64,000 nt of DNA from Steromphala cineraria (GCA_916613615.1 OU744735.1:41737468-41801467), one strand, 5' to 3'. Shown: positions 23,265-34,893, numbered from the stretch's first letter. Numbers and translations: made by a program. Notes: a model not told the origin generated them from the letters alone.

Positions 23265-24019
23265 ATACCCCCAATTCACTGAGCTACGGACCCCTACGGT
23301 ACTCTCGGACGTTCGCGGAATCGCCTCTTCGGACAAAATCCAACGGAAAATGTACATTTCACATTGTTTAGGAATACTTTCGGAACGCTCACGGATCCTA
23401 CGGAACACATACGGTTAAAGTACCACACAACTACGGCTAGGAGGCGGAAACACAAGGAGATATTGCGGAACACTAAGGAATGAGTTCGGATAATAACGGT
23501 AAACATTCGGATAATTTTCGGAGCACACTCGGAAGCTACGGAAAATGCGCGGAAGAACTGTAATAGGGGGCGGCACTAATCCGTTTGGAGAGGAATAACT
23601 TCGGAATAACTGCGAGCCATACGGTTAAACTGCTGAATACTTGCGTTTTACACGGAAAAACTGCGGACAACCTTCGGCAACCGCGTTTTGTGACGAATCA
23701 ATCACGTCATAACTGCGGCAAAATCGGCAAAGATCAAAGAATATTCCCTTGAATCCGCCTATAAAATCGCCGTTTTAACTACGGAGGGTACGGACTCTTT
23801 TTCCGCAAACGTTCTTTTGAACATGTTCAAAAGAACGTTTGCGGAAGATTTTGGGCTCGCGGTAGCCTGCGGAAGACGAGGAAAGACTACAGATTAACTG
23901 CGCTAACTGACGGCAGCATACGGAAATATAAGGAAGACTTGCGTGGCTTCACGGTATAACAACGGAATAGCTTCCGCAAAGATTCCGTGGACTCATTTTG
24001 CCCAGTGAAATGGGGGTAT
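23265..24019. mobile_element. Foldback-type element packed with CGGA motifs
   Basis: Ends are inverted: ATACCCCCAATTCACTG at the left and CAGTGAAATGGGGGTAT at the right. The interior is far more GC- and CpG-rich than its surroundings and carries CGGA, CGGT or CGGC roughly every 10-15 bases, nearly all on the plus strand. A 46-bp perfect spacerless palindrome is at 23801-23846 (TTCCGCAAACGTTCTTTTGA...). No protein is encoded. Lies in the first intron of CAP gene 2. Confidence 0.6.
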
Positions 24020-24436
24020 TAGATATAACATTTGAATTCGTATAACTATAAAGCAAGCAAACGACTCGTAACCTTTAATTATGAATTGTATATCCATTGC
24101 CTTTTTTCTCTCCGAGGCGTTTGTTGAGTTTCATATATTTTGCTCCGTGCATTTAGAAATTTCACAGATTCAAAAATGCAATACTTTTCATAAAAAGTGA
24201 GTGGTCAGTTGGGGGTTGGGACATTTGTCTTTTATAGAGTGCAGAAAGGTGACGGAACATCTTGCGCATGTCTGAATTTAAAAGTGTCGGAAGGATGTCC
24301 TTTAGTTTCAGTTTACGTTGTCGAATCACATTCACAATTGACGTTCCTAGCTTCGCGTTTTTTGCTCGGAATCATGAGGAGAGAACGATGTTTGAGTTTA
24401 TTGTTATCACCAAGACGGTTACGCATGACAGCTTAG

Positions 24437-24727
24437 ATCTAATAATAATTATAATAGTGTATCTATATTGCGCCTTTTCAACGTACTAAGATATGCTCAA
24501 AGTGTTACAAACTACAAACGCCACGGCCACGAAGATCAGTCTATCCTGTTTTCAAGTTTCACATTTATATCTGGGTGGACCGAGTGCAATGAGGATGAGG
24601 TGCCTTAGCCAGGAACACAGCACAGGATGAGACCAAGGTCACACATTTTGGTGTGTCCAGTGGGATTGGAACCCGGGTTTATGACGTGAAAGGGCAGCAT
24701 GCTAACCACTACACTACTATGGTCCAC
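24437..24727 (-). mobile_element. tRNA-derived SINE
   Basis: Read on the minus strand it starts with a tRNA-like head: A box TAGTGTAGTGG and B box GGTTCCAATCC about 40 bp later. A conserved-looking body (GGCTAAGGCACCTCATCC, CTCGGTCCACCCAG) follows, then a tail GGCGCAATATAGATAC ending in ATTATTATTAG. Such ATT-rich tails match those of CR1/L2-type LINEs, which could supply the enzyme. Not a functional tRNA: the anticodon arm is not preserved. Confidence 0.7.
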
Positions 24728-25327
24728 ATGCAAAGTTATATGAGAATATCAGATATAAGATATCTCTCTCAAAAAGGATTGTCAATCACGTGTTAAGAAT
24801 GTACCAGGAGTGTTAATACTTTACGAGTTGATATTAGCAAGAAATGTTTTAAAACTGATGGACACCCCTTGAGAGAAAATTCTTTATTTATCATATAAAA
24901 CTATGAGCTATGCGGACAAATTGATCATATTGACTGCCAAAATGCTTCATTTTTCGATTACTAATGAGAGATTAACATCTATCAATAAACTAACCTCACA
25001 GGAGAAATAACAGGCAGTCACTTATGACAAACAATACTAGTAACTAGAGTAAGCACTGCCTGGCGTCTTGCAAAGCTTCATAACCTCTTTGGTAGCCCAA
25101 CTGGTTCATAGGTTTCTATTAGTTTGAACCGTTTGCCAGAGGATATGTTTATTAAGATTGCTGCAGTCGAAAGTCGTTCAGAGTCGTAAGTTTTTATGTA
25201 TTTTGCGCTAGAAAACATGCTCAGGTAACTGTAACTTTTGTCGAGTGGTTACTGTACTTCATTGCTTACCGCAGAGACCTTCATAACTCCCCCATTGAAG
25301 ACAATGAAGCTGTTTGTTAAAGTAACA

Positions 25328-25488
25328 TACAGTAGAACACGGATATAACGAACTCCAGGGGACCAAAGAAATTAGTTCGCTATATCCGGAGTTCGCTATA
25401 CGCATATCATTTTAAAGATATTATATGGACGGGGCTTGATTTTTTTTTCACTATATCCAATTGTTCGCTATATCCGTGTTCTACTGTA
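25328..25488. mobile_element. Short MITE with TACAGTAGAACACGGATATA ends
   Basis: 161 bp. Terminal inverted repeats of about 28 bp (ACAGTAGAACACGGATATAA and complement) bounded by TA. The GTAGAAC...GATATAACGAA end type is characteristic of pogo/Tigger-like Tc1-mariner elements. Located in the first intron of CAP gene 2. Confidence 0.75.
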
Positions 25489-25603
25489 TTGCAAAATAAC
25501 ATCGCTTGATGTTAGATACATTAAGTTTGTCATCAGAAGGGGGTGGACATTGCCGCAGTGGTGTATATCCTTCTCACAACGAGCGTCTCATCAGCGAAGT
25601 CAT

Positions 25604-26060
25604 AATAATAATAATAATAAGTGCATTTGTTTTGCGCTATTTCCATCCAAATTGGTTGCTCAAAGCGCAGTTCAAGTTCCTAAAAGTAGTATTTGGAGAA
25701 AAGATGGGTCTTAAGACTTGACTTGAAGACAGATAAAGATGGAGAGTTTCTGATATCATACGGGAGAGAGTTCCAAAGTGAGGGAGCACAGTATGAAAAG
25801 GATCTGTGGCCAAATGATTTGAGGTTGACCTTTGGAACAGATAGTAAGAGTTGATCATTGGATCTCAGAGTTCTGGTTTGGTTGTGCTTGTGTATAAGGT
25901 CTTGGAGGTACTCTGGTGCGACAGCATGGTAACAGTTGTATGTTACACATAGGACTTTGAAATCGATCCGAGCTTCAACTGGAAGCCAGCGAAGCTTCAT
26001 CATCAATGATGTTATATGTGATGATTTTTTGCAACAGTCTTGCTTCATTCTTTGAGCTTC
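25604..26060 (-). mobile_element. CR1/Rex-type LINE 3' end
   Basis: A minus-strand frame (26,048-25,680) encodes the C-terminal end of the reverse transcriptase polyprotein: LRWLPVEARIDFKVLCVTY, APEYLQDLIH, RTLRSNDQLLLSVP, FGHRSFSYCAPSLWNSLP, then FKSSLKTHLFSKYY and stop. The 3' UTR contains TTGCGCTTTGAGCAACC and ends in ATT repeats (25,604-25,622 on the plus strand). Same clade as 59,415-61,033. 5'-truncated. Confidence 0.8.
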
Positions 26061-26178
26061 ATTTGTACCAGGTACAATTAAACATAACAGGTTGTTATAA
26101 CGTTTTCATGATACTCGCTACCGCTCGTGAAATATCGAACCTGTCACTTGTGTGATTGTGCCTCTTTTCCAGGGCAAG

Positions 26179-29100
26179 ATGAAGGTGGAGCTGTGTGTTC
26201 TTCTCGCTGTCCTCTCGTATGCTGCAGCTGGTACGTTATTTCATTGCAAAGAAGGATTTTAATGTACAGACCCGTGCCAACAGTGAGTCCTGCGAGTCCT
26301 GCTTCAATACTCATAAAATTTAGAAAGAACTCATATAAAATTTAAGCTGTGAGTCCTTGGATGCATAGTGTTTCGGTGTTATTATGTGCTTACCTATTGA
26401 AGGACTCATTTAAATCAGCTTGGACTCACAAGACCTTTTGGCGCGAGTCCCTTGACTCAGAGAGTCATATCTGTAGATTGATCACTGGCCAGTTATATTC
26501 GGACAGTGGCGTTATTTCCATAGACTTGCATGTTGAATTGGCGTAGCATACATGTAAATAATTTTCCCTCATCTAATTTTCGTCAGATTATTTATTTTTT
26601 TTGCTCATTTGTAACGAATCATCTCAGCTACAACCTCATAATTTCTGTTTAATTTTCCGTCGATTATCTAAGGAATGACAGTAATTCAATCAGATTATGT
26701 ACATAATTGTGAACAAGTTTATAATGGCGATCAATGGGACAGGTGTCTTAATTTTGTACATAAATCGGTAAATCTGGTGACGTTACAAGTAATAATACGA
26801 TAATAAAATATAAATTATGTACCGGTTCTCAAGCTGAGATGTTTTAAATTCAACCTGCCAAGTTTGATTATAATACAACAAGAACCTTTTTCATGAAAAT
26901 TATTTTTGCTGCACTAATTTAACATGCAAATTTATGGGGAAAACGTCACAGTCCAATTTAACTGGCACGGGTCTATAGATGTAACAGTTACATTCTGAGC
27001 TGTGAGAAGCATAACATTATAGATGCTCGCAGGTTAAGAACGACTATGATGTTATGGGTGTGTTGTATAGGTGTTATGGTAAAAACAGTATTTGTTCTTA
27101 TGAAAATAGAGGACATCTATGAAAAGGTCACTAGAAATGAATATAAATGATATGATAGTGAATCAGTAAACCTGTTTTAGCAACTTCTTTGAGAGGCATT
27201 TTAGAAGTTGGAATGACAATAATGCAGAGGAATATATAGATGACAAGATCTTTGTTCATTGAACAAAGAAGTTATCAACCATATATTCCTCTGCATTAAT
27301 GTTTATAGAAAGTAATAGACTTATAATATATTGTCCTTAAATACTTTTGTATAAGTTAAATAAACCAATGCAGTCATACTGGAGAGAGATTTTTGCAATG
27401 GTAGGGATGAAGAGATGACATGAAATAATCTTCAAAATAATCGTTAAAAGAGCAGTAGCGCGTTTTCCTCCAATAAACACTATCTTATGCCGAATCATCT
27501 TCTTTAAGGGGTAAAAAATCACATTATTAACTTGATTATCAATAGTTGTCAGATAAGTATCATGTCTCACTCACAAACTGATGGCGGCCATTTTTGGTGA
27601 ACGTCTCTTATTTATTAAAGGGAGGGAATTGGTTTCGGGCAGCTTAATGTGTTTTATGGCCGCTACTTCATTAAGATACATCGTCTTACAATTTGTAACA
27701 CACATTTTCGTTTTCCAGAGATCGCCTTATCCATCATAAAAAAACAAGAAACCCTTTAGTTGTTCCTTATGGTCAATAACACGTATTTCAGATTTCAAAC
27801 AAGCTGCTCTTAAAGCCCACAACAATTTGAGACATAAACACCACGATGGTCCACTCACACTCGACAACAAACTGAACAAGAGCGCTCAGAAATGGGCCGA
27901 TCACCTGGCGTCCATCGACCGCATGGAGCATAGCCGGCCTGGTGGAGGTTTTGGAGAGAACTTGTATTTCTGCCAGCCATCACACGGCAGCAAGGACCAA
28001 GATGGTAGGTCAATCTTTTACAATTCAAGTTTTTCAATTCACTTCTTTATTCTCATAAAACCGTCTTGGTGGTACACGTGCATATTCACAAAATTTTATA
28101 CATATAATTAAATAAATATATAATTCAAGATGTACCTATAGAGAACCTGATTCGGAAAAAAATCTTGATTCTTGATTTTTGATTCGCCTTCATGCTGGGG
28201 CTGCTGTTTCGGGGATTTAATTAATTTAATAATAATAATACTAAAAATAAAACAAATGCAGTAACAAAACTTTTTAAATATTACAATTCACTACAGTTTG
28301 GATCTTTCATGATAGAGAGACTGAAAAGAATTCTATTGACTATGAATTAGACTGTGAATTGCCACTCTCTAGTATATCAAAATGTTGCTCTCAAATTAGG
28401 GTTCAAATCGGTGCAACAATTCAAATCTAATTGCGTCGTACCAGTTGGCGCAAAATGTCCCAAACATGTTCAAGTGGATTACGATCCGGACTCCTTGCAG
28501 GCCGCGGGAGGTGTGTGCCTGGATCAATTCCATGATACTTGAGGAGTACAAGTTCAAGTTTAAATCAAACCTACTAAACAAACTAATAAATTGATTCCTG
28601 CATTGCAACGGTCTCTAAGATCGTCTTTTTGTCCAACTAGTTAAAAGTAGAGAGTTAAAAAGAGTTGATTCCAATGCAGATTGTCAAAGGGATTCTGTTA
28701 GTGTTACTGATAAAGCAAATCCGTCGCTTTCGATATTTTGAGTGACTCGTAGCTCGTTTTTATGTCCATTTAATGGAATATAGGGGTCTATTCTAAAATT
28801 GGAAAGTGCTGTCTGTTAGTGTAACCGATTAAGTAAATCCGTTGATTCTTAGATTTTGAGCAGCTTCCTACGCAAAGCCTGAAACGCCAGTTTCCGAACT
28901 GTCAGTTTTATGCCTTGCTGCCTGTAGCGGCGCTGATATCAGCACATAAAATTCAAGGGTCGGCGGCAAGACATAAAAACTGACAGTTTTGAAACTGCCA
29001 TTTTAGGCTTTGCGTAGGAAGATGGATTTTGAGTGACTTACAGCTCTTCGTTATGTCAAACTAGTGGAATAAAGAGGTTTATTCCAAGATTGAAAAGAGC

Positions 29101-31506
29101 TCTATGTTAGTCTTTCTGATAAAGTAAGTCCGTCTATTCCGAGACTGTGAATGTCTCGTAGCTCGTCTTTATATCCAACTAGTGAAATAAAGGGGTCGAT
29201 TGCGAAGATTGAAAAGGGCTGTAAGTGTGTCCTTATGTTCTATTTTACGTAAAGGAACGAAAAGGGCTTGATATTTGACTGATTAAGTATAGGGGTCGAT
29301 TCTCAGATTGTGGGGGATTTGTGCGTGCCTTTTTGTATCTTACTGACCGACGATAGGGGCATTCTATCCCCACAGAGGCAGATCAAGTCATGAAATGTTG
29401 ATACAGCCTCTGTTCTATTACGCCGAGTTTGTGGGATAGAATGGGAGATGCCTGATTGGGGGCAATCAAAGTTAGCTGTGCAATCAGCGACGCTGTTCTT
29501 AAATCATCATTTTGACTACTAAATGATGGCAAAGGGGTTGTTATATGAACCCCCCTTTCCATGCGAGAAGCGTTGTCATTTGATAAAGAAATTCAAATTG
29601 ATTGTGGTGCAATTTATTTCCGCCATGGGAAACTGCCGGAACCCACGGGTTTCGGCGTAATATAACAGAGGCTGAATCAACATTTCGTGACTTGATCTGC
29701 CTCTGTGGGGAGAGAATTCTAGATCCTAGATTCTAAAGATCTCTATACTCGCCTTTCTGTCCGACTGATGGAGTTTAGGGGTCGATTCCAAGAATGTCAA
29801 GAACTTTGCGTGTCCTTTATGTGACACACAAATCCACTTAAAGACCTTGGTAATCTAGGAATCGATCACTCGACTTAATCAGTTAAACATTAATATCATA
29901 CCATAGCCAACGATCCTGAACAGTTGAAAAAAGTTCTTTCACAATCAAAGAATTTACCCCTATACTGGATTAACAATTCTTAAAGCACATTCGCAAGCTT
30001 TCACAATCTAAGAATGGACCCCTGTATTTGATTATTATTTTCATCTTTCAGCCGAGGCGGCAGTACAAGCCTGGTACGATGAGATAAAAGACTACAACTT
30101 TCGCAGACCAGGTTTTGCAGGAAATACAGGCGAGTTGGTTTCCAATTAAAACCCCAATATTGGTCACAAGCGACGATCGGATGTGTGACCATTTAACTAT
30201 ACAGATAATGATGTCAACAATAATTCCTGAATTGTTTATGTTTGTATATTGGGATGAGATACTTGAGATTATCATACAGCTGCGTTTGTTCACTTGCCTG
30301 TGTATCTTAGTTCTAATATCATGTAAATTAGATTTCATTTTGACGGCCATAAAATAACTGCAGGAGCACCTACAAACGACAACCAATTATCCATTAGTAA
30401 AATAATAATTCCCAAACCATATTGCGGGATCGTCTTGTCACTGGTACTGAATTTAGATATTTGGCATGATTAAATAGACAGATGGGGTCATATTTGTGAA
30501 ATTAAGATTTTTTTAAAGTTCGATTTAAATATTCCATATAAACTTTGTGAGAAAGAAATCAGTATAATACATTGCATTAATGTAAAGGAACAAATATGAC
30601 TTAGGTCTAAAGCTATTGATCACTAATGAAGAATTTTATAGAGAAAAATAAAAAATAGTGTTTACGAAATTTTGACCCCCAGTCATTCAATGCCCTGCCA
30701 AATTAGTTATCTTTAAGGTATGACATACGAATATGTTAACGCAAACTGAATGTTAACTTATGTACTCAAATTTCAACAGTATCCGTTTCGTTTTTGCAAT
30801 ACTAGGATGCCTCAAAGACATTCCAAATAACATGATATTTGCACTAAAATACGCAAGTAAGTGAACAAACTTAAGATACGCAGCTGTAATGTTTGTTTCG
30901 GCCACAAGCTCATTTAAAAATACAAGGTTTTACAATGTAATGAAGTAAATGCACCAATGTATTCAAATTGCACAGTAAATCGTATCTGGTTCTTCATGTA
31001 ACTTGCATGATCAAACAAAGTTACAATAATATAGATATTTTTCTGTTTCTCATTTAAAGAGACAGGAAAAACTACGATGGCATTTTTTCTTAAAAGACCT
31101 TTTCTTTGTCGGACAAAAAGTGACCAATCCTTTTCTTAAATGAAAAAAATGCATCAATGTGAGATAACAAAAGGTTCAGGACCACAGGAACCCGATATCG
31201 TAAATAAAATGTAGGTATAACGTAGATAAGAAAGACACACCCCTCTATATAATACTCAATTATATAGAGGGGTGGGTCTTTCTTATCTACATTTTATTTA
31301 CGATTTCGGGTTCCTGTGTTCAGGACCATTATTTTGAATATTTCCGTTCTTCAGGTCACTTCACCCAGGTAGTGTGGAATGGATCTCACAAGATGGGAGT
31401 TGGGTATGCAGTCAACAAAAGCTCTAAGTCCGTCTTCGTTGTGGCTCAGTACACACCAGCAGGAAACTACATGGGACAGTTCCCGGAGAACGTAAAGCCA
31501 GCGTAA
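26179..31506 (+). CDS. Secreted CAP-domain protein, gene 2 (four coding exons)
   Basis: Coding exons 26179-26230, 27792-28004, 30052-30129 and 31355-31506 join in phase 1 throughout into 164 codons plus TAA. Exon 1 is a signal peptide ([18 protein letters not shown]). Domain landmarks in order: [22 protein letters not shown], a longer loop [40 protein letters not shown]. All CAP cavity residues seen in gene 1 are kept. The first 5' UTR intron ends CTCTTTTCCAG at 26,172. Intron 3 begins GCGAGT after ACAG, a GC-AG intron where the paralogue has GTGGGC. Reading through that donor would hit a stop after seven codons and lose the C-terminal third of the domain. Exon order and lengths (78 and 152 nt for exons 3 and 4) are identical to gene 1, so the pair arose by duplication. 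Two differences: exon 2 is 15 nt longer and contains one cysteine (FCQPS). Confidence 0.85.
26265..26977. mobile_element. MITE with TACAGACCCGTGCCA ends
   Basis: Left TACAGACCCGTGCCAACAG; right TGGCACGGGTCTATA, TA at both ends. About 713 bp, no convincing frame. Short GTGAGTCC/GAGTCC words repeat at its left side. Fills most of the first coding intron of CAP gene 2. Confidence 0.6.
27178..27302. repeat. Dispersed foldback-type repeat, copy 2
   Basis: Begins AACTTCTTTGAGAGGCATTT and contains TAATGCAGAGGAATATAT, whose complement ends the element. Related to 5440-5660 and 58,229-58,256. Confidence 0.5.
27444..27759. mobile_element. TTAA-type MITE, copy e (diverged)
   Basis: Left TTAAAAGAGCAGTAGCGCG, right AACAAGAAACCCTTTAG. 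Shares the GGCGGCCATTTTTGGTGAAC core. Its right end lies about 30 bp before the exon 2 acceptor of CAP gene 2. Confidence 0.6.
28390..28540 (-). pseudogene. Tc1/mariner transposase remnant
   Basis: Minus-strand reading gives [20 protein letters not shown] then LVRRN and a stop. This matches the conserved SPDLNPIEHVWD block that holds the last catalytic acidic residue (Glu) of Tc1-like DDE transposases. Only this short piece is recognisable. It lies in intron 2 of CAP gene 2. Confidence 0.75.
28861..29024. mobile_element. Foldback element with 9-bp target duplication
   Basis: Arms CAGCTTCCTACGCAAAGCC and complement ending GGAAGATG. Flanked by GATTTTGAG on both sides (28852-28860 and 29025-29033). 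The surrounding minisatellite supplies the uninterrupted target (GATTTTGAGTGACTCGTAG), which confirms the duplication. 164 bp. Confidence 0.75.
29361..29717. mobile_element. CCACAGAGGCAGATCAAG-end MITE, copy A
   Basis: Terminal inverted repeats of about 60 bp: ATTCTATCCCCACAGAGGCA...TTACGCCGA and complement ending GGGGAGAGAAT. Flanks of this copy show no clear target duplication. Family members D and E show 9-bp duplications. Sits in intron 2 of CAP gene 2. Confidence 0.75.
30277..30890. mobile_element. TACAGCTG-end MITE, copy 4, in intron 3 of CAP gene 2
   Basis: Left ACAGCTGCG-TTTGTTCACTTGCC, right GTAAGTGAACAAACTTAAG...CAGCTGTA. Same orientation and same host intron as copy 3 in the paralogue, but closer to exon 3 (148 bp versus 863 bp). 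Confidence 0.75.
31185..31317. mobile_element. Foldback element with 11-bp flanking duplication
   Basis: Arms CAGGAACCCGATATCGTAAA...ACCCCTCTATATAA are inverted around a short centre. GTTCAGGACCA lies at both sides (31174-31184 and 31318-31328). The right end lies 26 bp before the exon 4 acceptor of CAP gene 2. The left arm has an extra GTATAACGTAG absent from the right. Confidence 0.7.
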
Positions 31507-31575
31507 TCTATTGTTACCTGCCTACATATTCTCTAACTTACATACACCTGTCAGAGAAGTCAACTGCACTATATG

Positions 31576-31581
31576 ATTAAA
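31576..31581 (+). terminator. Possible polyadenylation signal of CAP gene 2
   Basis: ATTAAA 70 bp after the stop codon, the same variant and similar spacing as in gene 1. Confidence 0.35.
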
Positions 31582-31687
31582 ATATGCAAACCTTTTTGCC
31601 TTAATTATAATTTTTTTATTACCAAGGTCGTATGTAGACACGTCCCTAATTTGACGATGTACATTTCGCAGATTGCATGTCGACGTC

Positions 31688-32184
31688 ATTCGCTCCCCAC
31701 AGAGGCAGTTCAGTGCGATCAAGCCTCGGTTCTTAGAAGCAAAGATTCCGGGGTTCTTGCAGATAGCCCTAGCGGCAAAATGTTTTAATTCAATATATCT
31801 CCCCTAGTTGCATGACTCGGAGAATATTTAACGGTCGGATAGTGACATGTTAAATATCATGCCTTTATGTTTATCTTTCATTGACAAATCAGATATGGAT
31901 TTGGTTTTTCATAAGATAGAAACTGTTTTATAATTATGTAAATCATTACTTGTTTAAAAGGAAGAGTTATCTCCCCTGGATGTTAAATTTCTAGGATAGC
32001 CTTGCCGTAGCTTACGGAAATGACCGAGATTTCGCGAATGACCACTTTGAAACGGCGTCGTCGCTGATTGCACAACTAACTTGGATTGCCTCCGATCAGA
32101 TTTCCACCATTCTATCCCACGAATCAACCGTATTTAGAACAGAAGCGTACTCGGGTATAACTGAGCTGCCTCTGTAGGAATGAT
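31688..32184. mobile_element. CCACAGAGGCAG-end MITE, copy B (long subtype, diverged)
   Basis: Ends ATTCGCTCCCCACAGAGGCA and GCTGCCTCTGTAGGAATG. The interior is shared, inverted, with copy E (GCAATCAGCGACGACGCCGTTTC side, CATGCCTTTATGTTT, AAATCAGATATG). Together B and E define a second, longer subtype. Confidence 0.6.
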
Positions 32185-34281
32185 TTCTTGTAGAATCGTC
32201 CGTAAAATATCCCACAAATCATTCCCAAACAAATCGATTGACCCCCTTTCAGCACAGCCGCTGTGGAATAGTGAAATCATTTGTAGATTTGAAATTGTGT
32301 CTTTGAGTGACCTTGAATAAAACCCTGAACTCCGCCGGGGAAAAGAGTACTTACGAAGTAAATTAAGGTCTGTGTTACCAACATGATAAATTTCATATAG
32401 GTTTGGCTGTCTATCAAAACTGGTAGATTGTAAATGGTGACCCCTTATCAGTTCAATGATAGCATGATATTGTCATAAATTCGACATATTTTGAATGAAT
32501 ATGTAAGTTGAGGAGGAAAGGCCTATTCCAGACTGTGATCGGTTAATTTGTTATAGTTTCAAGTTTAAAAAAAACCCAAAATCATAGATACCATTCGTTC
32601 TGCATGCGTGTATAAATTAATGTATTTACAGAACCAGTAACATGCATTCAGAAAACAGCTTGAAGCAAACGTCTCAAACTAAACGTACTTTCATCCAGAA
32701 AATGCAGTTTTTAAAAGATTCAAGTCAATGGCTGGTTATATTAGGAGTGATAAAAGACGTGTCCTGAGGGGTATCCTGAAATCGAGGGTTCGGATCCATC
32801 CAGGGACTCGGCAACTTTGTCTGCAGTAGAGAACCGTAATATATATATGCAGTAAGGTTTGGTGCAATACTTACAGAATTCAAACGCAATACCACCCACG
32901 GTTCGCCAGTTCCAGTAAAGGGTTGCAAGTTTCACTACAATGCATAGCCATAATTGTGTTGCGGGATTTCAATACTAGCAGCCGTGATATAAATGACATA
33001 CTCGGAATGAATTGAACGAGCCCTGCAAATACGGTGTTATAGTAGGATGTTGTCCATGAAAATTAATAATGACCTGGTTCCCACGCCAAAAAAGAGATAT
33101 AGTCACCAACACACGGGTCAGTTCATCTCGAGCTAGCTCGTGTACAATCTCATTCATAGGCAAAGCTCATATGTATAATGCACGTAGAAATGTACCGACA
33201 TGTTGGAAAACACCCGAATACCCGTTTCAAATTTCCCTCTTGGGAAAATTTACTAAAAAGCCAGATTTCCGCTTTAGACCCCCCTCCCTCATCAAAGCAA
33301 AGGGAGAAATATAGCAAAATCATCACTTTTATGCTTATTTTTCAAATAAAGTATCAATAATATGAAAAACAATATTTTTCATAAACATTCTTGTAAAATG
33401 GTAAACAAATAATAATTTGATAATTGATTTTGGCCTATGACTGTAACATTTAAGCGTTAAGCTAACAAAGACAAAATATTACACTTAATAATCTCCATTT
33501 GCTTGATAGAAGTTATAAAACACTGATTTAATTTCAATATAAATAAATGCTTAAAAGAATGTTAGTTTACCAAGCTTAGAAAAAAATGAAAAGCATGTAT
33601 ACAAAACACCGTTTGTTTGATATCAATAGAGTATTCGTTTCAGTAGCATTTACTCAAAATTACTTTCACTTGTAGTCTTCAGATTTGTCGATACAGGAAG
33701 TTTCGTAAGTGTTCTATGGGATTCATGTCCGGAGAACATGATAGTTACTTTAAAGCAACTACGTTAAAGTTATCAGTTATGCTGTGTGAGGGCTTTCGGT
33801 TATATGATAGTAAAGCATGCCAAACTGTCTTTAAACTTCATTAAGGTCATCACACGCCTCGTTTGAAGATGGCTCCTGTTCTCAACCAAACATAAAGCTC
33901 TATCATGTCAAATGGTACTGAGCTACATAACGGTATTTCTTGTTGACATAATCTGATATTTAAGATAAATGCAGTATCAATAACATTCTATTATTTTTAA
34001 TCAAATAAGGATGATATTATGTAAATATCATCATTACATAGTTGAGTTGTTCCATCATTAACGTCTAATTGGAGATTGCACAAGTATGGAACAATATCTA
34101 ACATTATACAAGTGCATCCATATCACTCATACAAAACATCAAATCAGGATTTATTTATGGATGATAAATGAATGCTATGGATCCTGCATGCATTTGTATA
34201 CAATCATGCTTTGAGCTTTCTTTCGTTCTCAATGTGGTGATAGTTCATCAGATTGAAGACTCAGTGAACAGTCTCAAAGTC
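32185..34281. other. No gene recognised
   Basis: About 2.1 kb of AT-rich intergenic DNA downstream of the CAP pair. The frames seen (60-80 codons) have no motif, no phase partners and no repeat relatives. Confidence 0.4.
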
Positions 34282-34893
34282 ATTCTCAGCCTCATACAGC
34301 CTCTGTTCTATTACGCCGACTTTGTGGGATAAAATGGGAGATGCCTGATTGGAGGCAATCAAAGTTAGTTGTGCAATCAGCGACACTATATTCCCAATCT
34401 AGTTAAAACTAACTGTAATGTTATCGTCCCCTAAGTCCTTACGTTACATCTAGCTACTAAACCACCTGGTCCGTGTCGCGCATGCGCGGAAATCAACCAA
34501 TGGAAAAAGAACTGGCTGTTCTCTTTGAGAGAGTTAGTAGCTAGATGTAACGTAAGGACTTAGGGGACGATAACATTACATGATAGTTAGTACGGTAGCA
34601 CCTCGAGCAGCCAAGAGAGTAAAAGTTACATCCCAAGACATAGCTATACGAGTAAACATGACAGTTTTAACTAGATTGCTATATTCCTAAATCTTCATTG
34701 TTGCTACTGAATCATGGCAAAAGAATTGTGATATGAACCACCCTTTCAATGCGAAAAGCGTTGTCATTTGATAAGGAAATTCAAATTGATTGTGGTGCTA
34801 GGGGAAACAGTCGGAACCCACACATTTCGGCGTAATATAACAAGAGGCTGTATCAACATTTCATGACTTGATCTCCCTCTGTGGGGAGAGAAT
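34282..34893. mobile_element. CCACAGAGGCAG-end MITE, copy C, split by another element
   Basis: Ends ATTCTCAGCCTCATACAGCC (left terminus partly lost) and CCTCTGTGGGGAGAGAATG. Flanks TCTCAAAGT and TCCCAAAGC may be a decayed 9-bp target duplication. Removing 34,395-34,687 restores the sequence of copies A and D. Confidence 0.7.
34395..34678. mobile_element. Nested foldback element with 9-bp target duplication
   Basis: Terminal inverted repeats CAATCTAGTTAAAACT and complement. Exact flanking duplication CTATATTCC (34386-34394 and 34679-34687). Inside is a perfect 45-bp inverted repeat (34415-34459 and 34535-34579, GTAATGTTATCGTCCCCTAA...). The host MITE supplies the empty-site comparison. Target length fits Mutator-like transposition. 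Confidence 0.8.

Larger units (their letters stand above)
28615..29950. repeat. Degenerate minisatellite in intron 2 of CAP gene 2
   Basis: Imperfect units of about 60-65 bp alternate between CGTCTTTATGTCCAACTAGT...GGGGTCGATTCCAAGATTG and TGTTAGTCTTTCTGATAAAG...TTTTGAGTGACTCGTAG. Copies are about 15-30% diverged by eye. Two mobile elements have inserted into it (28,861-29,024 and 29,361-29,717). Confidence 0.6.

Noticed and set aside
28354..28542. 62-codon plus-strand frame with four cysteines
   Set aside because: It is the antisense of the Tc1 transposase block [12 protein letters not shown], which is far better supported.
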